Source: Prunella strophiata (taxonomy: Eukaryota; Chordata; Aves; Passeriformes; Prunellidae). From it: 64,000 nt of DNA. Below the pieces are notes generated by a model. That model searched no databases and was not told where the DNA came from. It saw nothing but the letters and a program-made list of their open reading frames with translations. Position numbers and translations under genes: made by a program. The stretch spans positions 19,705,001 through 19,769,000 of the forward strand of contig JAZBQD010000027.1 in the NCBI GenBank assembly GCA_036583965.1, given 5' to 3'. How positions within the stretch are numbered: the stretch's first letter is position 1; the number at the start of each line of letters is the position of its first letter. This document shows, in pieces, positions 52,185-64,000 of this stretch.

Positions 52185-52188
<4 letters not shown>
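48288..52188. other. Gene-poor sequence with one exon-like segment
   Basis: No gene is recognised with confidence. A segment at 49396-49509 has good splice signals. A 17-A run lies at 50469-50485 and a short CACT repeat at 50950-50966. Confidence 0.5.
49396..49509 (+). other. Exon-like segment with strong splice signals
   Basis: A long pyrimidine-rich stretch (CACCCTCCCCTGTC through CTCTCTTCACCTTTACAG, ending 49395) precedes 114 nt, which are followed by GAG|GTGAGTGTGG at 49507-49519. The segment is open in one frame for 38 codons, LNISSPFSNLLHW onward, which I do not recognise. It may be an exon of an unannotated non-coding or coding transcript, or a chance pairing of splice-like sites. Confidence 0.2.
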
Positions 52189-52220
<32 letters not shown>

Positions 52221-52227
52221 AAAAAAA
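52189..52227 (+). repeat. (GA)14 microsatellite with A-run
   Basis: Fourteen GA dinucleotides (52189-52216) are followed directly by an A tract to 52227. The tract is purine-only on the plus strand and probably length-variable. Confidence 0.95.
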
Positions 52228-53989
52228 CTCCACTCATGTACACAGAAGAGTTTCTGCCACTCTAGTCATAGCTTGTCATTTAAAACTCTCTTGTATGTCC
52301 TTGTAATTCTGGTCAGAACATTGCCTCAGTCTGGAGTATTTTTGGGCTTGGTTTGCCATGTGCTGAGTTACTCCATTTCCATGCAACACAACCACAATCT
52401 GTGTATGCAGTGAAGACACCCTCTCCAGGATGGCTTTCTGTTTAGAGGGTCTTGAAGCAAACTGTCAAAACAAACAGCCCAGTCTGCTTTAGGTAGGGTG
52501 AAGCCATCAAGATCACAGAACATCCAAGTTCTGTTTCTAGATGTAAAAGCCAGATGTCATACAACAATTTCAGTCTCTTTGTGACTGCACAGGTCTTTAA
52601 TTTAGGGTATGAAGAATAAGATCATTGTTTTATTTTGGGTTTGATTGAGTGAGGAATTTGGCTTGCATAGTTTTGGAGGTTTGATTTGTTTCTATGTATT
52701 TTATAATACTGTATCATGAATCAGAGGTTTTATGTTTTTATGGCTATTAGAATTTGACTATAGAATCAGAAGCTTTTATCATAGGAAGGCCAATATGTGA
52801 GTTTTGATGTGAAACTTCTTTCTGTTCTGAAGTGCTTGGGTTTTAAGCACTGCTAATAGGAGACTTCTTTCAAGGGAAAAACAAGAGCGTAATTTTTGCT
52901 TGAAGGCAAGAAAATATAATGGTATTTCCCCCCCTTTAATCTGAAACTTGGGGAGAACAAGAACAACAGATTGAAAAAGAGAAAGGACAAAGAGAATTTA
53001 GATAACAAGCAATGGTGAGATGCTTTCATGACAAGGATAACTAGTAAGGTAAGTGATTAAGGGCCTTAAGAAAGATTAAAGAATAAACCAGATGGGTCCT
53101 TGCTGAAAAGAGTAGAAGACTCAAGTTGACTTCCTCCTTTGTGCTGTTGGTGACACAAACCTTGGCAAGATGCTTGGACTAATTCTGGAGAAGATCTGGT
53201 TTCATTTGGCTGCTTGAATACATCATTGCATTCTTAGAAACAACATTCTGTTGCAGACTCATCCGGACTCTGCCAAACCGCAACCATCTTTATTTTTTAC
53301 CCTAAAGCACTCAAACAAGGAGGCTTCTTTTGGAGAGGCTTGAACAGGTCAGCTCCTAACTTAGCCCACTGAGCAGGAAAAAGTGGCTGCTTCTCTGCCA
53401 AACTTATTGCAGCTGCCCTCACATCTTACTTAGCCAGAGTTCATGAAGAACAGGTAGCAGATTAAAAAGAGAGAAGGCTTTTTGGAGAAGGGGGATGTGT
53501 CATGTCATTGGGCCCATCGCTGGTTCTGGTTCCACAGTCCAAAACAAGGTACTGGACATTTTGTGTTCCACTACTTTCCAAGTCTTGGTCTCATTCTTGT
53601 CTTCCATTTCCTATTAATAAATAGGGTCATTTGCCTACCCAATGGAGTCCTACAAGGATAAGCACAAGGCTGAGGAATGGAGAGTCACTGTAGGTTGTGA
53701 GTCACTGGGGAGGGAGTATCAGGCTCCTGTCTTTGCTGGTATTATCTGGACTGCTGGAGCTATAAATCCATACCAACCACATATGAACTTATCCCTGCTG
53801 CCTACTGCCAATGGCCAGATCAGCACCTTCTCTGTTAACACTTTCCTTCCCAGTGCTGCTGTCTAGTGCTTGCCAGGACATGTAGTAATATTCCTTTTTT
53901 TTAAGCCTGGATGGTCTGGAAGCAGAATAAAGTTACAGTAATGACAGCGGGTGCATTTTGGAGATTGAAACAAGAGAGTGACCAATCCA
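52228..53989. other. Sequence below the COL11A1 3' end
   Basis: No gene, RNA gene or known repeat is recognised between the GA repeat and the most distal COL11A1 polyadenylation signal. A plus-strand open frame at 53642-53866 is 74 codons long and without features. Confidence 0.5.
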
Positions 53990-55538
53990 GATAAACAAGA
54001 CTTGATTTTATTAATAAAATTTGTATTTCCCTCTTTGAGGTGACAGTTACAAACTTTGGTTCAAAAATAAAAGAAAATATGAACAGCAAGAAGTTGACTT
54101 TTGGAATCTCACTTTTACATGTATAAACGTGCATAAGAAAATACCAGTTGGAAACGAGCCAGCAGAAACTAGTACTATTTAATTTAACAATTTATAAGAA
54201 ATAGAAACAAACATTTCTTTTCAAGTCTTACATATATTATGAAAAATAATTACAAAAGGATTTGTGTTGTAAAGCTAAAATGTAATTTCTACTTCCAACT
54301 ACCTGAATAAAATGTTCAGAGGGAAGGCCAAACCATCATGTTTTTTTGGTGAGCTTTGAACAGTGAATTGTAAGAGTTTGGGTCAAAGACAGCTCTTTAG
54401 GAAGCAGTCCCTCGTGTGTTGCTTAGCAACTGTGGAGAATCACATGACCTAGACATATTGCATCCCTGGCCTTCAGGTGGAGTAACAGGAAGAAAAATCA
54501 TTCATATTAATGGGACGGGCAAATATTGTATAGACTATTCTGTGAAACCTTTAGTATCCAGTTCAGGAAGCAAACATCCATCCTTGCTTACATAAACATC
54601 TAAGTAAACACTGCAAAAATCCATAAATAACTGTTTCAAATCCAGGTTTTATATTTATGTAGGAAAAAGGAAAGCTATATGACTAATTTATTTCACAGAG
54701 TTTAAACAGTTCTCTTACACAGAAGTTTGGTTTTTTCTTACATAGTTTCCCCACCCAAAAATATAAACTTGTTTATTTTAGGTATATACAGTTATCTTAT
54801 GAAATTATGGAATTAGAATAGAAAATAAAAAGTCTGAGGTATAGCACCATGGAACACAGCACCTTTGAAAGTGCTTTCATTTCATCATCTAAATTCATTT
54901 TCACAGAGTGATATTAGCAGAAAGGAGTTGTTTGAGTGTGCTGCTCAAGCTCTTCCAGTTTTGCCACCTTAATTTTACTGGCGACTTCAAATAACAAAGC
55001 TCTTCAACAACAATATATACAAAGGGATTTTATTATTAATCAGAAATGGAATTGGCTTCACTGGCAGTTTTATTTTTTTCAGAATACATACACAGTACAG
55101 ACAATGTAGTTTGTAATTGTAAAATAAGAGCCAGATGCAATTCAGAGACACATGCAAGTTTCGGAAGTGGACAGAGAAATCACAGTATAGTACTGTACAT
55201 AGAATAATTACAGTTTATATTAAACACTTTCTAAACACCTCTTTGTTGTAATGGAAGGAGCACCATTGTCGTTGTTTTTTTTTACAGCACCAGAGGAATC
55301 CAAAGGGGGTGTTCCTGAAGTGAGCCCTATGTTGTCTGTCTGTGCCACAGCATCTTTGCAAAATAAGTTTAAGTCATGTGATTCTGGCCCTACAAGGGCA
55401 ACGATTACTTTCTAGATAAGACATACATACACAGCAAGACATTTTCTATGCCATCCTTATTCCAAACTTGCATGTGGCATGAAGTGGGTTGGTAGCACCA
55501 AAGTGCAACATCTGTGTTGATCTGATTTTGTCTTAAGC
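53990..55538 (-). other. COL11A1: Probable COL11A1 3' UTR, end point uncertain
   Basis: The sequence below the stop codon is AU-rich and lacks repeats. Five AATAAA signals occur on the minus strand, at 55069-55074, 55029-55034, 54772-54777, 54687-54692 and 54007-54012. The most distal one is followed by a U/GU-containing stretch and would give a UTR of about 1.5 kb, a size I consider reasonable for this gene. The proximal pair would give about 0.5 kb. I cannot tell from sequence which sites are used. Confidence 0.5.
54418..54447. promoter_or_regulatory. RFX-type X-box next to an M-box/E-box
   Basis: GTTGCTTAGCAAC at 54418-54430 is a palindromic X-box: half-sites GTTGC and GCAAC about a short spacer, as bound by RFX factors. 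Ten bases further, TCACATGA at 54440-54447 is an exact M-box/E-box (reverse complement TCATGTGA), as recognised by MITF/TFE/USF-type bHLH-ZIP factors. The pair lies in the distal 3' UTR or just downstream. Function is inferred from motif match only. Confidence 0.35.
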
Positions 55539-63903
<8,365 letters not shown>

Positions 63904-64000
63904 CTGTATAAATCAAGGGAAGTAATGTTAAAATAAGTTTTAACATTCTGCTCAAATCATGTTTTCTTGAAATGTTATTGAAGGCAGTTCAAATCAAAGC

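Overview
The window looks like vertebrate nuclear DNA, most likely from a bird. It is AT-rich and intron-rich, has no bacterial-style gene packing, and carries decayed CR1 retrotransposon fragments, the typical interspersed repeat of birds and reptiles. One gene is identified with certainty: the 3' end of COL11A1, the alpha-1 chain of type XI procollagen, on the minus strand. It occupies about the right-hand 10 kb. Ten consecutive coding exons run from 63903 down to the stop codon at 55539-55541. They encode the last 102 residues of uninterrupted Gly-X-Y triple helix, a junction exon with the end of the helix, the C-telopeptide and the start of the C-propeptide, and the rest of the COLF1 C-propeptide ending in VCFLG. 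The gene continues beyond the right edge.

The left-hand 54 kb (1 to about 53990) holds no protein-coding gene that I can support. From general knowledge of vertebrate synteny, the region 3' of COL11A1 is a large gene-poor interval leading toward OLFM3, and this stretch fits that. It contains CR1 fragments (about 5195-5308, 21261-21340, 38090-38205 on the minus strand; about 47780-48287 on the plus strand, the best preserved). It also contains an LTR-like, CpG-enriched block with a 51-bp tandem duplication and a splice-donor-like site (11561-11930), a 174-nt homopurine AAAGG microsatellite (34420-34593), a GA repeat (52189-52216) and several poly(A)/poly(T) tracts. The rest is unremarkable AT-rich sequence, with a few stretches that could be conserved regulatory elements.

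The COL11A1 3' UTR probably occupies the interval from 55538 down to somewhere between about 55010 and 53990. Five AATAAA signals are present on the minus strand. A striking pair of regulatory-like sites, an RFX-type X-box and an exact M-box/E-box, lies at 54418-54447 within or just below the UTR. I found no new molecular system. The observations most worth checking are an eighth cysteine in the C-propeptide (position Cys2), the X-box/M-box pair, the LTR-like block and a possible unannotated exon at 49396-49509.
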